From the NCBI GenBank assembly GCA_905331475.1, contig CAJNYU010002704.1, forward strand, positions 1 through 64,000: a stretch of DNA of 64,000 bases, in the 5' to 3' direction. Under the pieces are notes generated by a model. That model ran no database searches, was not told the DNA's origin, and saw only the letters and a list, made by a program, of their open reading frames with translations. Numbering within the stretch: position 1 is the stretch's first letter; every line of letters begins with the position of its first letter. Position numbers and translations under genes: made by a program. Of this stretch, positions 49,141 to 62,494 are shown piece by piece. The DNA is from Rotaria socialis. Taxonomy: Eukaryota; Rotifera; Eurotatoria; Philodinida; Philodinidae.

Positions 49141-50884
49141 ATTCGCGAGTACATCTGTATATTTTATTCAAAAACGTTTTGTGTAATGCCGTTGCTCGAA
49201 TGTTTACTAAATCTGTTCTTCTAATTCCGAAAATAGATCAATGTCAAATGTTTCAATTCAATATATCATCATTTTTTATTATTTTCTTTTTACGATAATC
49301 AATTTATATATCTATTATTTAGTTTTTTAACAAATTGAATCGATATGTTTGTAAAGTGATGTCCATCTTATTATTTCATTTTAACAAACAAACATATGGT
49401 TAGTTTTAATTGGTTTCATAGAATAGAATTACGTGTGTTACTCTGTTTGTGGGTGAATAATTATAATTGATAAATGAATTTCTATTTTTAATAATTCTCT
49501 AATCAAATAGTTTTTATTTTATTTCCATGGTAGAATTCATATCTATGAAGAATAAATGTTTTTCTTTATAAATTATTTCAATAAACTTAATCGATAATCT
49601 ATTTTTATATTAAATAATAATTAGAAATGTAAAAATATTAATAGTGCTATTGCTTTTCATTTTTAAGATTAAATAAAGGAAAAAAAGCATTTTTGCTCTG
49701 TAACAAAAAATAATTGTCAGAAAAATGTTTTCGTTTATTTCAATAAGGCAATGTCCTATTGTTGATCTGTATATGTTATGTTGAACTAGAAACAAGGAGA
49801 CAAATAAATAAACGCGGAAACATTCGGATTCGCATCCGATTGTTATGTGTACTGCAAAAACTGAGTCGATTTATGTATGTTGTGAATAATTCTGAGAAAC
49901 AATTTACTTTTTGAAAAAATCCCTGTACCCCTCCTCCCCGTCAGGGATGATCTGGTCAATAATGACAATTTTTTCGATAACTCAGCCATTTCTTGACGAA
50001 TCCTTCTCATCTTTGAACTTGACTGAGATATTGATGAGATCATTCTGTGTACAAAATTTCATGACAATTTAATGAGACTTTCAAGAGTTATCGTGTTAAC
50101 GGTCGGACTGAGTACACAAAAAGCACTAATTCACGGAACACAAGATGAACCGACTTTGCATTTGCCGAAGTTCAATTTCAACAGTATCCAGTTTCATTGC
50201 GAGACCTATGGCATTGTTAAATAAAAGGGACCACTCGGTCGGGCTATCAATAGCAGAACACTAGAAAACGAGCATCATTGAGTAGCTTCTGTATATTATG
50301 CTGCTTGTTTTTCACTTGTAACAGTTATAAAGGTAAAATAGATCGCGTAACTTATTGTATATTATGCATATAAAAAAAATATGAATGATTTCATCTGACA
50401 CACTGTAAAAAAAAAAAGAACTCTACAGAACCTCGAAAAAGGTTCGGTAAAGTTCTTTTTCTTAGAGTGCAGACACACTCGAAAACAATAGACTAGCCTT
50501 ACCCTTCGAATGAACACCTAGCAACCTTTTCAACGAATGGGGATATAGCCATCGATATCACTATTTATGATATGTACTCTTCGACGCGCCTATGGGTATC
50601 TCTCTTTATATAGTGTCTATTGTCTTTATGTTGTTCTATTCAATCAAATTTTTCCATCATCAGTATCCAATGAAAAGAAATAGTGTTCATCACCACCGAG
50701 AAATAATTCATTCATACTCACAATGTTTTGCCTGATATGTCCACCTTAACTTGAATAATCTGATAAAGTGGAATACATAAGTGAAAATAACAACATTCCT
50801 TTACAAATGTGTAACTGTTTATTTGTGGAATAAAATGCCTTGATATTGTAAAACTATTATTCATAAACATGTGCAAAATTAAAA
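49141..50884. other. Intergenic with a 69-bp palindromic mini-element
   Basis: No gene recognised. At 50401-50469 the ends CACTGTAA and TTAGAGTG face each other around AAAGAACTCTACAGAACC and its near-complement GGTTCGGTAAAGTTCTTT, forming a tight hairpin with an 8-base loop; it is probably a tiny MITE. A C-rich patch lies near 49920-49950. Confidence 0.45.
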
Positions 50885-51420
50885 GAATTCAATATATTAA
50901 ATCCAACAGTTCAGATGATACACATGTATTAAAAGATATAGTTGATCGTGTAACGTCTCAATCATCAAACGATGACCTATGTCGCCTCTTTTTTAACAAC
51001 TGCACCACAGTTACACGCACAGTCAATTTTACGTAGAAGTTTCATCGTAATGAAATATGGGGAATCTTCATTATTTTACAAACTGAAACATAGTCATGTG
51101 AAAATTCATTAACGTTTATGACCAATTGAATAAGTCAAATGGGTTTTTACAAACTTTAAATAAGAAAACAATCAACTAACATCAGCATTAAATGTAGCAA
51201 GAGAACACAATAAAAGTCAACTTCGAAAATCTCCAACAAGTCCTTTATCCCTTTTTTCGCAAAGTCCTTCATCAACTACATTTTTTTCTAATCAACCGTC
51301 TTCATAGTCTCTGTTTTTCTTCTTTTTTTTTATATCATTTTATTAATAGAATATTTTTTTAATATTTTGAAACATAAATATCTATTTCAAGTAAATAGAT
51401 GGCATAAATTGACAATCAAA
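50885..51420 (+). pseudogene. Decayed copy of the last HCN exon and 3' UTR
   Basis: The segment matches 35560-36070: GTATTAAAAGATATA.TTGATCG near 50932 parallels 35589, and CAACTTCGAAAATCTCCAAC followed by AAGTCCTTTATC near 51220 parallels 35881. The stop (TAG 51305-51307) and the UTR with its poly-A region are also shared. Stops and length changes abolish the frame. No upstream HCN exon accompanies it. It is the partner of the duplication that also left a QNG1 exon at 37375. Confidence 0.85.
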
Positions 51421-52003
51421 TCTTTAGTAGAATGTATTTTATTAGTAAAATATTATTTCGTTTGTTGGAATAATATCGTCACTAGTTAAATTTTTCTTAT
51501 GATCGAGATCAAAGTTCGTGTTTAATGAGTTCGATAAAACAAAAAACACTATAGTTTTTATTTTTAATATGAAAAAATTGGATTTTTATATTTTGAATCT
51601 GAATGTCATAATACTGACCAATTGATCTTTGTATGAAATATTTGCAAACTTGCTATGCATACTGAATTAGGTATGCTGGCTAGGTATACTGTATATATAT
51701 ATATGTAAAGATAGGATCTTATAGATGTCACTTTTATAGTATTGATCTGCTTACGATTGCACAGGAGAAACAAACATATATATATGGACGTTTAGATACC
51801 TTTGATTTCTCATTCAATATAGAAAGTAGCTAGTAACATTTGTATGTTTCGAATTTATATTAATAACTATTAATTTAGATTAGTTATTAACTAATAAAAA
51901 AATTCGTCTAATTGAAATCGATATTTTTCCTCATTAAAGAAACAAACTAGATAAATTTTCTTTTTAGTTAAATGTTTGTTTTTTCTATTTGAGATTTAGT
52001 AAA

Positions 52004-53405
52004 ATGATGAATTCAAATGAAACAAATGAACAATGTTGTTTAAGTCCTCTCGATTCAGCCCGTTTCATCATGGAACGAGCTCGGCATGTTTCAATAAATT
52101 CATCTTCTCTTAGAAAATTGGCTGATACGGTTTATTAGTTTTTTTTAAATTTTATTGCAAAAAAGGACGTGATCATTTTCTAATTAAGATTTCATGTGCA
52201 ATGATGGATGGAGAATGTACGCCAGATGATTGGATTGGATCAGATGTTGGTCCCCCAAAAGGGAATGATCAATCAACAATTGATTGGTTTTAATAGGAAA
52301 AAATGATTTAGTCAATATTTATGAAGTTCTTTTTTTTTTGAAGGATATTTTTGGCAAGTACATTAAATTTTTCATTTTGGACTGATGATAATCAAAATGA
52401 ATCTTATTGTCGAAAATATAAAAAGAATATTTATTATGGCTATTATGCATTGTGTGTCGCGATAAATCAAGCATTAGATGTAACAAATTTCAAATTTCTA
52501 TTTCTTGTGTTTTTCTATTTATCTAAATAATTAAAAGGAAGGAATTGATATAATCAATGCTGAATATTATTCTAAATTAACACTTGATCAAATAAAATAT
52601 ATATTTCAATCAACAGAAAATTCATCTGAATTACCAATGTTAAATGAAAGATTAAATATTTTACGAGAAACTGGATCCATACTTCTTAAAGTTAATATAT
52701 AGTTTTTTTTTAATTTTCAAAATTAATTTTTAATTAAAAGGAATATGATGGACATTTCTCTCGATGTATTGAACAAAGTGGTGGAAGTGCTGTAGATCTT
52801 GTTGAATTAATTGTTAAAAAGTTTCCTGCATATAGAGATGAAGCTGTTTATGATGGACAAAAAGGTTTCAATATTATTTTTTTTATTTAATATTAGTAAC
52901 TTTCTTTTCTTTATTAGTAAGTTTTTATAAACGAGCCCAAATATTAGTTGCTGATATTTGGGGATGTTTTAATGGTCACGGTTTTGGTCATTTTACTGAC
53001 ATGGTCTGTTTAATTACATTTTCTGTTTTATTTTCATGAGCATACTTGTTTTTTATTAAAACTTAGGATGGGTTAACAATGTTTGCTGATTATCGTGTTC
53101 CACAAGTTTTATCTCATGAAGGTGTTCTAATTTATTCAAATGAATTAAAATGTCGACTTGAAAGAAAAGAAGAAATTCCTTTTGGCGATCGAGATGAATG
53201 TGAAATTCGTGCTGCTTCAATCTTAGCTGTTCAGCTTCTTGTTAATCAAGCAAATGAAAAAATTCCTTTAGAAAAAGATACAGGAGATGGAGGACAACGA
53301 TTAAATGCGCCACTTGTTGATGTTTATTTATGGCGAAGAAGACGACAATTCACTGATCTATATAAACAAACACCTTTTCATCGAACAAGATCAATTTTTT
53401 ACTAA
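52004..53405 (+). CDS. QNG1: Queuosine 5'-phosphate N-glycosylase/hydrolase (queuosine salvage, DUF2419)
   Basis: Seven exons join in phase: 52004-52129, 52189-52286, 52344-52479, 52538-52690, 52741-52864, 52918-53003, 53067-53405; 1062 nt, 353 aa, the usual length for this family. Diagnostic stretches are TLNFSFW, ALDEGIDIINAEYYSKLTLD, RETGSILL, VSFYKRAQILVADIWG, LTMFADYRVPQVLSHEG, GDRDECEIRAASILAV and, at the C-terminus, PFHRTRSIFY. The family releases queuine base from queuosine 5'-monophosphate so that it can be reinserted into tRNA anticodons; animals obtain queuine from diet or microbes. The ATG at 52004 is followed by a second ATG at 52007. The gene is complete here, while its first exon is duplicated at 37375 beside the intact HCN gene. 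Confidence 0.93.
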
Positions 53406-56400
53406 AATCTAATTTTCTTCATGAATTCTTTTTGTTCAACTCATTATTCGAATCAAATAATTAAAGGGTTAATTAAGAAAGAAAAAAAGATTTCATCGTT
53501 TCGTTTGATTGAAGATCAACAAAAATCATAGATTTTTATTTTAGCAATAACAGAAAAGAAAATATTATTTTGTATCCGGTAATCTTTCTTGATTGCAAAC
53601 ATTCTAAATGTCGAAAAAGTAAATAAGTAAACAAGTTGTAAAGAATCAAAGATGCAAATACTTGCCAATTTTATTCTATTTAATTCTTTGTTCATATCTG
53701 TTTCTGTGATATTATCCAAATGGATCATTTATAAATCAACCTTCTTTCATCTGTTTTTGTTCATTTCTATTTACTGCTTTTTAATGTGTAATAATTCTTC
53801 AACGAAGTTATGAAATGAATTCACTCGTAATTAATATATAAGAAGAGAATAAAAACTAGATGATTTTATTGGTAACGACACTTGAAATCAACTGATTAAA
53901 AAATTATTTCAAAATGATTGAATATCTGAATAAGTCAAATATCGATTGTATCGTCAGATACAAAAAAAAAGTAATAATTCATACTCAAAATATTTTGTTC
54001 TTAAAGTAACCATACGAAATCAACTCAAAAACGACTTTGTGCTCGCTGCGAAATTTGAAAAACATATCTGAATCAACTTCCACTGAGTAAGAAATCATGA
54101 AAAAGATTAAAATTTTGTTAAAAAAAATAGTTTCGTATCCTTGAAAATCAATTTTTCGTCAAGGTACTAGATCTTGAAACTTTTAAAAATAATAATAATA
54201 GACATTCAGATATCGTAGGTCGAAATTCGAATAATCTCAGTGACTGAAAAAACTGATGAAAGACAATAGATTTGCTGCTTTTTGAGTTTTAATCATAAAG
54301 ATTTTTTTGTCTAATTTGATTTTGAAAATACAAGAGAGCCGACTAAAATATGAAAATTAATCAATGTAGTATGCGATTAGTACTTTTTTAGCTTGTGAAA
54401 TCCGAGAGAGAAATGGCGAATTAATATAGCTCATATATCATTTTGTAGAGCATGAAAAATGGCATCAATCTTTACTATTAGTTTTTATATCAAACGCATG
54501 AAACAAAAATTTTGTTTACCGTGATTATTTTTTGAAACAAAAAATCAGTAGATCGGTCAAAGATTAATTAGTCTGAACATTTGTTTTTGATCATATAAAA
54601 ATTAATAAAAAATATATATACATGTGCAAAATTTCATGCTCTATCTTGCTAGAGTATTGAGAGCGAAATCTAGAGGAGCGGCATATTTACTATCTTATCG
54701 GGCGGTATCCTTTCTTTCTCTTACAAATTTTCTCGCTATTTTTTATGATCTAATTATACTTTTAAGTTTCTCTCAATGAACAAAACCATAATCAGTACAG
54801 GAAAGTCAAAGTGTATCTGATTGAAAAAGAGCATAAGAACGGTTTTTTTTTCTTTTTATCTCTAACGATTTAGTGTTCAATATTGTATTGATCATTTGCA
54901 ACAACTTGTTTTGTTGCTTCACATACACTTGTACTCATATATTTCATCTTGTATTCGCTTTGTTTCGCATCGAATTCCACGACGAATTCATCAATATCGA
55001 GTTAGTTGTCCTTATAGACTACGAAATCTGGCTTTCATCTTATAATAATAACATGATGACACGTTGCTATTCTAAATATCTTCTGTGTAGATATACGTAT
55101 AGGAATAAAAAATGATTTCTTATCATAAATGTGTTTAGTTTAAACTCGTGTGTTAATATATCAATCGAAGAGTAAATCTGAATGAAAGAAACAATTATAT
55201 CGTAAAGAAAAGATATTTTTCTCATTGTTTACTGTTTTTAATCAAAAATAATTAATCTAGCAAAATCCAATATAAATATGTGTTAGCTAGAAACAAATTA
55301 AGATTTGGCAAAACAGAACATTTGGCAATTATGCTTAAGCATTTTTTCAATTCAATGCATGACTAATTGCATTTGTATGAAATAAAGGTTAGGTATTCTT
55401 CATTTCAGTTTTTTTATTTTTAGTTGGGGTTTATTAGCATTTGTATAATTGGCTGTAGATTCTCACTTGATATATTTGAATTTACAATCGAGCAAGTTTA
55501 AACAGCAAAAAAACAAGAGATAATCAATACGATGATAATCATATTGAATTAAAATACGTCGACCATATATACTTGTGATTAACAATTCATAGTCCATATA
55601 ATCTCAAGGAATCCTTAACTATAAATACTTTTTTACGCCATGAAATATACTTTCACGAGTAGAAAAATTCAAGCGAAATACTCAAATGTTTTTTTCGTTG
55701 TATTATACTAACACTGTTCCAAATAAGTAAAGATGGTATATAAAAGAGAGAAAAATTAACTTCTATCAATCACTGAACTGTTTCATTTTTGAACTATACG
55801 TAACTTTTATTCTCATCTCGAAAAGAATATGTCTCGATTAAAAACTTTATTATATTGATTTCAAGTGACGACTTATTTATTCATAGTTGTCTTTTGTCAA
55901 GAAAAATTTAGTTTTACTCTGAGACTATTTACGTATGCATATTTATATATTATCTTGTGAAAAGTAGAAAAATACGTTGCTTGGTATTCTTACGTATGTA
56001 TCAATATATTGTCAAATGGATTTTCAACAAGCGTAAAAGTTTTCTCTTCGACCACAAAAGCATTAGCAACATATATTACTGTTCATATACGATTTTCTAG
56101 GCAATAATAAGATAATTTCATATCTTTTCAAACTTCTAACAATAATGTATCCCTAATATACCAATAAGCATATGATTTCTTTCGAATTCGTTATTTTGCT
56201 GAAGTGAATCTATTTTGTGTTCTGAATGGAATTTAAAATTCATCTTCTTTGTGTTTTTTTCTTAGTAAATGGTGACCAAATAGCTTTCTTCATATCTGCA
56301 TGTTTTATCCTATAATTCAATAGAAATGTCTTTGAATCATGGTAAGTAAGAAACTTCTTGAATTTACTCCTCAGTTCTTTTTCAGATACGAAATTTATTT

Positions 56401-59070
56401 GATTTTCATTTCTATACATTATCTCTAATGGATATTTACGAGAGTTAATCTCATGAGAAAACAAGCTCAATTAGTCACAAGTATTCATTACAGTGTAGAA
56501 TTTTTGTAGTTTTTGACTTTTGGTACATTGAGCATTAGGTTTTCATCATTCAACTTGTATATTATCAAATTACAAGTATCGAATTCAGACATCAAAATGT
56601 TCATTTTTGCTTCAAAGTTACTTTTCCATCTATGATACATCGAGTGTTATAATAACGAACATTTTTCTCAGCGACTCGCAAACTACTACTTTCTTGCACA
56701 TTTCTCATTAAGAAAAAATCTTCCTTACTGATTATAAACAGTTGATTGTATCGAAAAAGGCTAATTTAACTCACTTTCTTCATCGCAGCCAAAACTGATA
56801 GCCCAAGTTGCATGCTTTCATGGTACACGAGTGCTGCTCTGGCAAGTCGATGTGTTCACCAACCCGCACGTTTTCGTCATCGCAACATGTATTTGATCAA
56901 TAATGATCATTTACCTCTTGGTAAGTTTGTAATAAGCAACATTCCTGGTAGTCATGAAAGATAAGAATTTTTCTGGGTGAGAAATATTCATAGTAATAAA
57001 TTGTTGTCTTTTCGAACGCTGCCCTCTACTAGCACATAGTGTTTAGAAATAAGCAGAAGGTTAGGTTCTATGAGAAAGGAAAGTATTTGAATTTCTTATT
57101 TGGAAACGTTTTCGCTATGCGACACTTGACGGGAGTAATGATATCAAATTTGCATTACTTTCATTGGTGTGTTCGTTGATAGGATATTTAGTTTTTATTG
57201 TTTTTGAGATCAATTGAATAAGTCACGTGTACCTAGATGCATAAAATTTATGCAATACTTTTAGAAAGAATTGTTTCATGATAACGTTTTTGTGTACAAT
57301 AATTTCATAATTTTTCCTTCAAGTTTATAACTTAATCGCATTTATCCAAGCAAGTGTTACTGATTAAAATAAATTAGATGATGGTCAAGACACATGTGTG
57401 AACCTAGGTTATCATGTAATCTATGTAGTGAAACAGAAAAACATTCTCTACATACGAATAAGCTACAGGAAAATATATGACTTGTCGATTAGCAAAACGA
57501 GGAAAATTCTTGAGTTTCGTAAATCTATATTGGTGATGTTCTCTTTCAATAGCAAAACCGAACCTGACCATGAACACAAAAACTTTACAATCAAGTTTTC
57601 ATCGTACAACTGGCATATTATTGAAAACGCATCTCCATGAAGAAATATGAGCTGATCTATTTATTGACTCATTCAAAATTCATAATTTTTGACAAAAAAT
57701 TGTCACAAGTCTGAAATTACCGATGTTGTTTATGAACATTGATTCCTTTACATATCTCATACAATTCATTCAGATGACCGAGTCCACCTTCTATGTCGCC
57801 TCAACAATGTCTGATGCACTCAACGGGTATCTTAATGTTCTCAAAGTCTTTGTTTATTTTTGAATGCTGTTGCTCTGGTCGACGTCGCCGAAGAAATAAT
57901 GAAATTGAAATTGAAATTGAAACTGAATACAAAGGTCTACAAGACCAGAAAAACATAGAAGTATATATCATTTGATGGTATTTGATAATTGAAGAGAACT
58001 TTTCTATAGTGAATCTCAAAATAAAAGTGGGCAAATTTGATCGGCTGACGTAATCTGTAATAGGCTCCATGAAAATGAAAGCGCTCTAATAGGAGCTGCT
58101 TTTCTCGTCAATACTTTCTCATATTGATAGGAATAACATTTTATTTTCATGCTAATTACTTTCATAACCGTCTTTGTTCTGATTTACTTCGCTTGTAATT
58201 ATATCATGGAAGGAAAACTTATAGATAATTTACACTTCGATTCTTAACTAAGTAAAACTTTTATCTACAACATTTCATTGACCGTAACGCAACAAATTAA
58301 AATAACAAAATGAAGAAAATTAAATAACTTAATATTTGATTAAAAAACCTTCTTGAAGAAATGAAGTAAAACTTCAAAATCATTTGTGTGTATACTTGAA
58401 GTGTGAATCTGTAGACATACGTATAGCATGAATGGTTTTTTGATCAAAATACGGTTTCGCTATTTAACTATTAGATTTTTCTGACGAAGAATGTATCATA
58501 TCTCGTATTCCATAAACTTTGTTTCTCTGTCTTCACTTACGATAACATTTTATTCATAGCAAAACATCGATCTGTTCGATACGAATGTCATAAGTGTGTA
58601 TGCTAAATCAAACTAGAGCGTATTATTTTTGTTTTTTTCTATGAGGACAAAGCAATAGAGCTACTAGTGTGTAGGTGGACAGACATTCACGGCCGACGCT
58701 CTGAGTATTTGTTTTGAATAGGCTTTTTGTTTGTCTATTGGATTACATCTTATAATAATCTATTCAAACTTTAAAATATGTCATTGTGAAGAGTGCACTT
58801 ACAATCTTTTTCCAAACAATATGTTATATAGATTCATTAGAAATTCATTAGAAATTCAAAACTTTTATCATATCAATCAAAACATCATGCAATAAAATTC
58901 AATATCTTTGATAATAATCGTAGATATTATACCTTCAGATTATTTTTTATTTTTCGTTATCAAAATATTGTGTTAGGGTGTGGATGTCTGTTCTCTGTAT
59001 GTGTAAAATATTGAAAAGTTTTATACAATCAATATATTCTTTTCCTTTAAAGCTTTTTTAAGGGCTTTCT
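53406..59070. other. Long gene-poor stretch
   Basis: 5.7 kb of AT-rich sequence without a recognised gene. One AG/GT-bounded piece at 56790-56920 (CMLSWYTSAALASRCVHQPA in one frame) could be an orphan exon but has no partner. Open frames at 54873, 56240, 57398 and 57793 show no domains. A GAAATT/GAAACT tandem tract lies at about 57898-57930. Confidence 0.4.
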
Positions 59071-59077
59071 TCCTTGA

Positions 59078-59325
59078 AAGTGTAACAACAATAATTATTA
59101 AACTATATCAAGGTACAGAAGAATTAAAAGAAATGAAACAAAAATTATTGATGACTTTATAAAACATCATCGTATTAATAAACAACTTGCTAAGCAAATG
59201 CTAGAATCATTTGATCATAAAAGGAAAAATACCAAAGGAATCGATATGAATAGTATATTGAAAGCATTTCTAGAATGTAGTATTCAAGCTGATATACATG
59301 TACATATACCTGGATATAAATAGTT
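59078..59325 (+). pseudogene. Relic of an ERG-type (KCNH) potassium channel, C-linker region
   Basis: One frame gives VTTIIIKLYQGTEELKEM; after a frame change the sequence continues DDFIKHHRINKQLAKQML, then TKGIDMNSILKAFLECS and QADIHVHI, ending in TAG. This follows the end of S6 and the C-linker of ERG/EAG channels ([38 protein letters not shown]). Pore, voltage sensor and nucleotide-binding domain are missing nearby. The frameshift and truncated context mark a relic. Confidence 0.65.
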
Positions 59326-60641
59326 AGGTTTTATTGTAAAATAGACGAGATCATACAGGATTGTTATTCTTGAATCAAATAGTCGTATGTGGTCATGTAA
59401 GACAAATCACTCACATGTAATTATCAAAATTTTAGGTGCATGTCAATGCAAAACTTTTTTCTCAGGGCTAATACCAAAATAATCATGCAACATACCTATG
59501 GAAAACATTTAACGTTTTGCAATCGATATAACGAGCAAGTCCGTCATAAAAATCATCATTGGATTATAAGCTTGAGAATAATTCAACCAAGTTCCATGTA
59601 AACATGTATTGAGTCATTTGATACTTCAACGTTGCGTCTGCAAGTTGATTTGGCATACAAAGTAGTATTTTTGTCTGAAAGCAATTATTGCTATTTAGTT
59701 TGTTCTTATTCTTCAAAAGCTGATGATTCATCAGTTAAAATTCTTGTAAACTATTCCGAATATCACCTAATGTATGACGAAGATTTTTACATTTTATTCG
59801 TGTATGTTTAATCAAATTTTATAACCAATACTGATGCGTGTTTCAGCGTCAGACATTGTTAATTTACTATTTACCGCTTGTTAGACAATAAGGTCTGCTT
59901 GAATTTAATGTTACTATTACACGAAGTGACGATTTTGAATCAAGAATCAGAAGATCAGAATCTGGAAAATATCAAATTAATAAAAACAGCAAATATGACA
60001 AGAATATGGTTTCCTAAGTATTTGTTACATCAAGATGGGTAAGACATCATTCAGAAATCATGTGATAAAATGCACAATAGAAACTCGAACAGCATTTATC
60101 TTCTCATTAAGGATCTGTCGCAATCAACTAAGTCATTATCACCATCAATTTATGCATTAGTTCATATTTTTACTTTCAGCATAATACTTCGCTATATTGA
60201 GAAGAGTTTTATATGTAGATTGACAACAAAGATTGTCATATGGTAATGTCTCTGTGACTCAATCTTAATCTTCGCGTTGAAATTGCTCAATGCTCTCTCT
60301 TTCCTTGTAGGAAAGAATATCTGGCAATTATAAATTGATAAGTCACAAAACTAAAACATAGAAGAAAATTGAATGATGTAAAACAATACATGTTGAACCT
60401 TGGTTAATTCAAACAAAAGTATGTCTTATAACTGATCAATTAGGTACTTTTTCACAATAATGGTGCAAGACTATCGATCAATAGATAATATATTAACACT
60501 AATGAAGACACATCTTCTCGAAATCAGAAATATTCTTGTTCAGTCTTCAAAACATGTCTATTTTTCTCCACAATCTGTTTTGAAGACAGCCAGCAATATA
60601 AATCAAAGTTACGTTGGGAGTTTTCTAATCTTCAATGAGTG
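59326..60641. other. Intergenic between two gene relics
   Basis: No gene recognised. A short readable piece at about 59895-60015 (LLEFNVTITRSDDFESRI) may be another fragment, but its family was not identified. Confidence 0.35.
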
Positions 60642-60826
60642 GTGTCACATATCCAAGATTTTGGAGATGCCGCGCCTCCCGCTGGAGACGTGACACCCAC
60701 AGTCGGAAGATCCGGCCATTCACCACTGGAGATGTAAGATCTCCTTTAGAGATGCGCATCCCCCACACCCACACCCACATCTCTCGCGCGAGATGCGGCA
60801 TCTCCAAAATTTTGGATATGTGACAC
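60642..60826. mobile_element. GC-rich MITE with 32-bp terminal inverted repeats
   Basis: Left end 60642-60673 (GTGTCACATATCCAAGATTT..) and right end 60795-60826 (..AAATTTTGGATATGTGACAC) are inverted copies with one mismatch over 32 bases. The 185-bp element is much richer in G and C than its surroundings and contains GGAGATG/CATCTCC sub-repeats and CACACCCACACCCACA. No convincing target duplication was found. It sits at the broken end of the XPB relic. Confidence 0.75.
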
Positions 60827-60828
60827 TG

Positions 60829-61121
60829 CTGATTGAATGACACTATTAGGTATTGTCGTACTACAAAGTCGTTGTAAATATTCAATAATATCTTTTGTTT
60901 GTATACCAATAGATGCAGCGGCTTATAGTGAATATGATGTTAGTTAATTTATATTCGTGAATTAATTCTGGTCGAGAAATAGACTCAGCTATAGCAATTA
61001 AAAAATCATGAGCATGTTTTTACATCGATGAAAATGCTTTAACAAAAGTTTCATTACTTATTTCTCTAGTACTTGACTGATATGTATCTTTTAAACGTTG
61101 AGATGCAGCTCGTTTACTCAT
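60829..61121 (-). pseudogene. Relic of XPB/ERCC3 DNA helicase, N-terminal region
   Basis: From 61121 the minus strand reads MSKRAASQRLKDTY, then, after an in-frame TAA (61020-61022), KHAHDFLIAIAESISRPEL and IHEYKLT. A frameshift and a further TAA (replacing Tyr) precede AAASIGIQTKDIIEYLQRL and TTIPNSVIQS. This matches the N-terminal domain of XPB ([20 protein letters not shown]..IIEYL). XPB is the TFIIH helicase of transcription and repair, normally essential, so an intact copy must be elsewhere. Similarity stops at the MITE at 60826. Confidence 0.75.
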
Positions 61122-62494
61122 ATTTTGTTGCAGGAATATAAATATTCTGAATTATTGCGTAATCCGATGCTTAATAACTCAATTCGGTACTTGTAATGTA
61201 CTTTTTCATGCAATGAAAATCTTCTTGGAACATTCAAAGATACTCTAGAATAAAAAACAGTGAAAATCGATTCCATTGATTAAAAAAAAAATTTTTCATC
61301 AAAATAAAGGCATCATTTTGAGTTTTAAAGTCGTTGAATTTCTTGACAAGATTCAATCAAGAAGATTTACTAACAATGCTAATCAGATTTCCAAATGATA
61401 GAAGATCGAGAACAAACTACTAAGTTATAGATTTAATGGAGATCGTTGAGTTCTATTCAAAAAAAACGAAAACAACTTTGTTGAAATATTGTCCTAGATT
61501 TCTCTCAAGAAATATTTAAATCTCAGTCAAAGATATCCGAAGTATTTTATACGAAGAATTTATAGATATGATATTGATTTATTTCGTTCACAATAATATA
61601 ACCATTGAGGACAATGTTATAATAAATAAATTTAGAGTTGAACTACATTGATCTGATCTATTTCAATGGAATATTAGAAATTGATTAAAATTTAAATAAA
61701 AGAATCAAATTAAAATAGTTTGGTTTAAAATTTTATTTATCTATTCATTTGCAATATGTTGCTTCTATGGCTAAAATGTAAATCATCACTAATTTTTATT
61801 TTTATTCTTTTTTTGTCTCATTAAAAGAGTTTCGAGTCTTTGATTCTTCATTTCAATCTAAGCAAAAACAAATGTTTTAGAAGGAATTATTATTCTGAAT
61901 TAATTTTTCGATGCACAAAAATACAAATGAAAAACGAGATTCATTTATGATTATTAATTTTTAATTGAGTCGCTTAATATTTTTTTTAAAATATGATTCG
62001 ATTTTCATTCTGGGCAATCTGTTATTAATCATTGAATAAATAATTGTCTGCTCATATTATTGATTGAATAAATAAATAAGACAGTCATGTTTCGTTTTAG
62101 AGTATTGAAAAGAAATCGAGGGAGATTAATATATGCGATCTATTCACGGTTATCTGATCCTCAAGGAGACAACAACAACAACAACAGCGATTCAATTTAT
62201 TTAGAAAAAAAAGAATATTTCCTTTTATGATAGACAACGAAAATGTTTTTTGATTAATTAATTATTTTTCAATAATCAAAATGAAACAAAAATTAATAAA
62301 TAGAGAATAAATAGTAAAAATAATATATATTTGTTTGTATAACTATTGAAAACGAAAACGTGATGTATTCCCTGTCAATAAAAAAAATACTTTTGTCCTT
62401 ACCTTTGTCAATATTTATATGAAGGTACAGAAAAATAGAAACGAAACAGATCCGGATCAACCGATTAAGTAGAATATAATCGACAAGACAAAAA
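61122..62494. other. Intergenic upstream of the claudin-like gene
   Basis: AT-rich sequence with no recognised gene, RNA or repeat terminus. A short (CAA)n run lies near 62169-62184. The final few hundred bases probably include the promoter of the following gene. Confidence 0.4.

Noticed and set aside
60625..60909. 94-codon minus-strand open frame
   Set aside because: It crosses the MITE and the XPB relic; the open frame is accidental.
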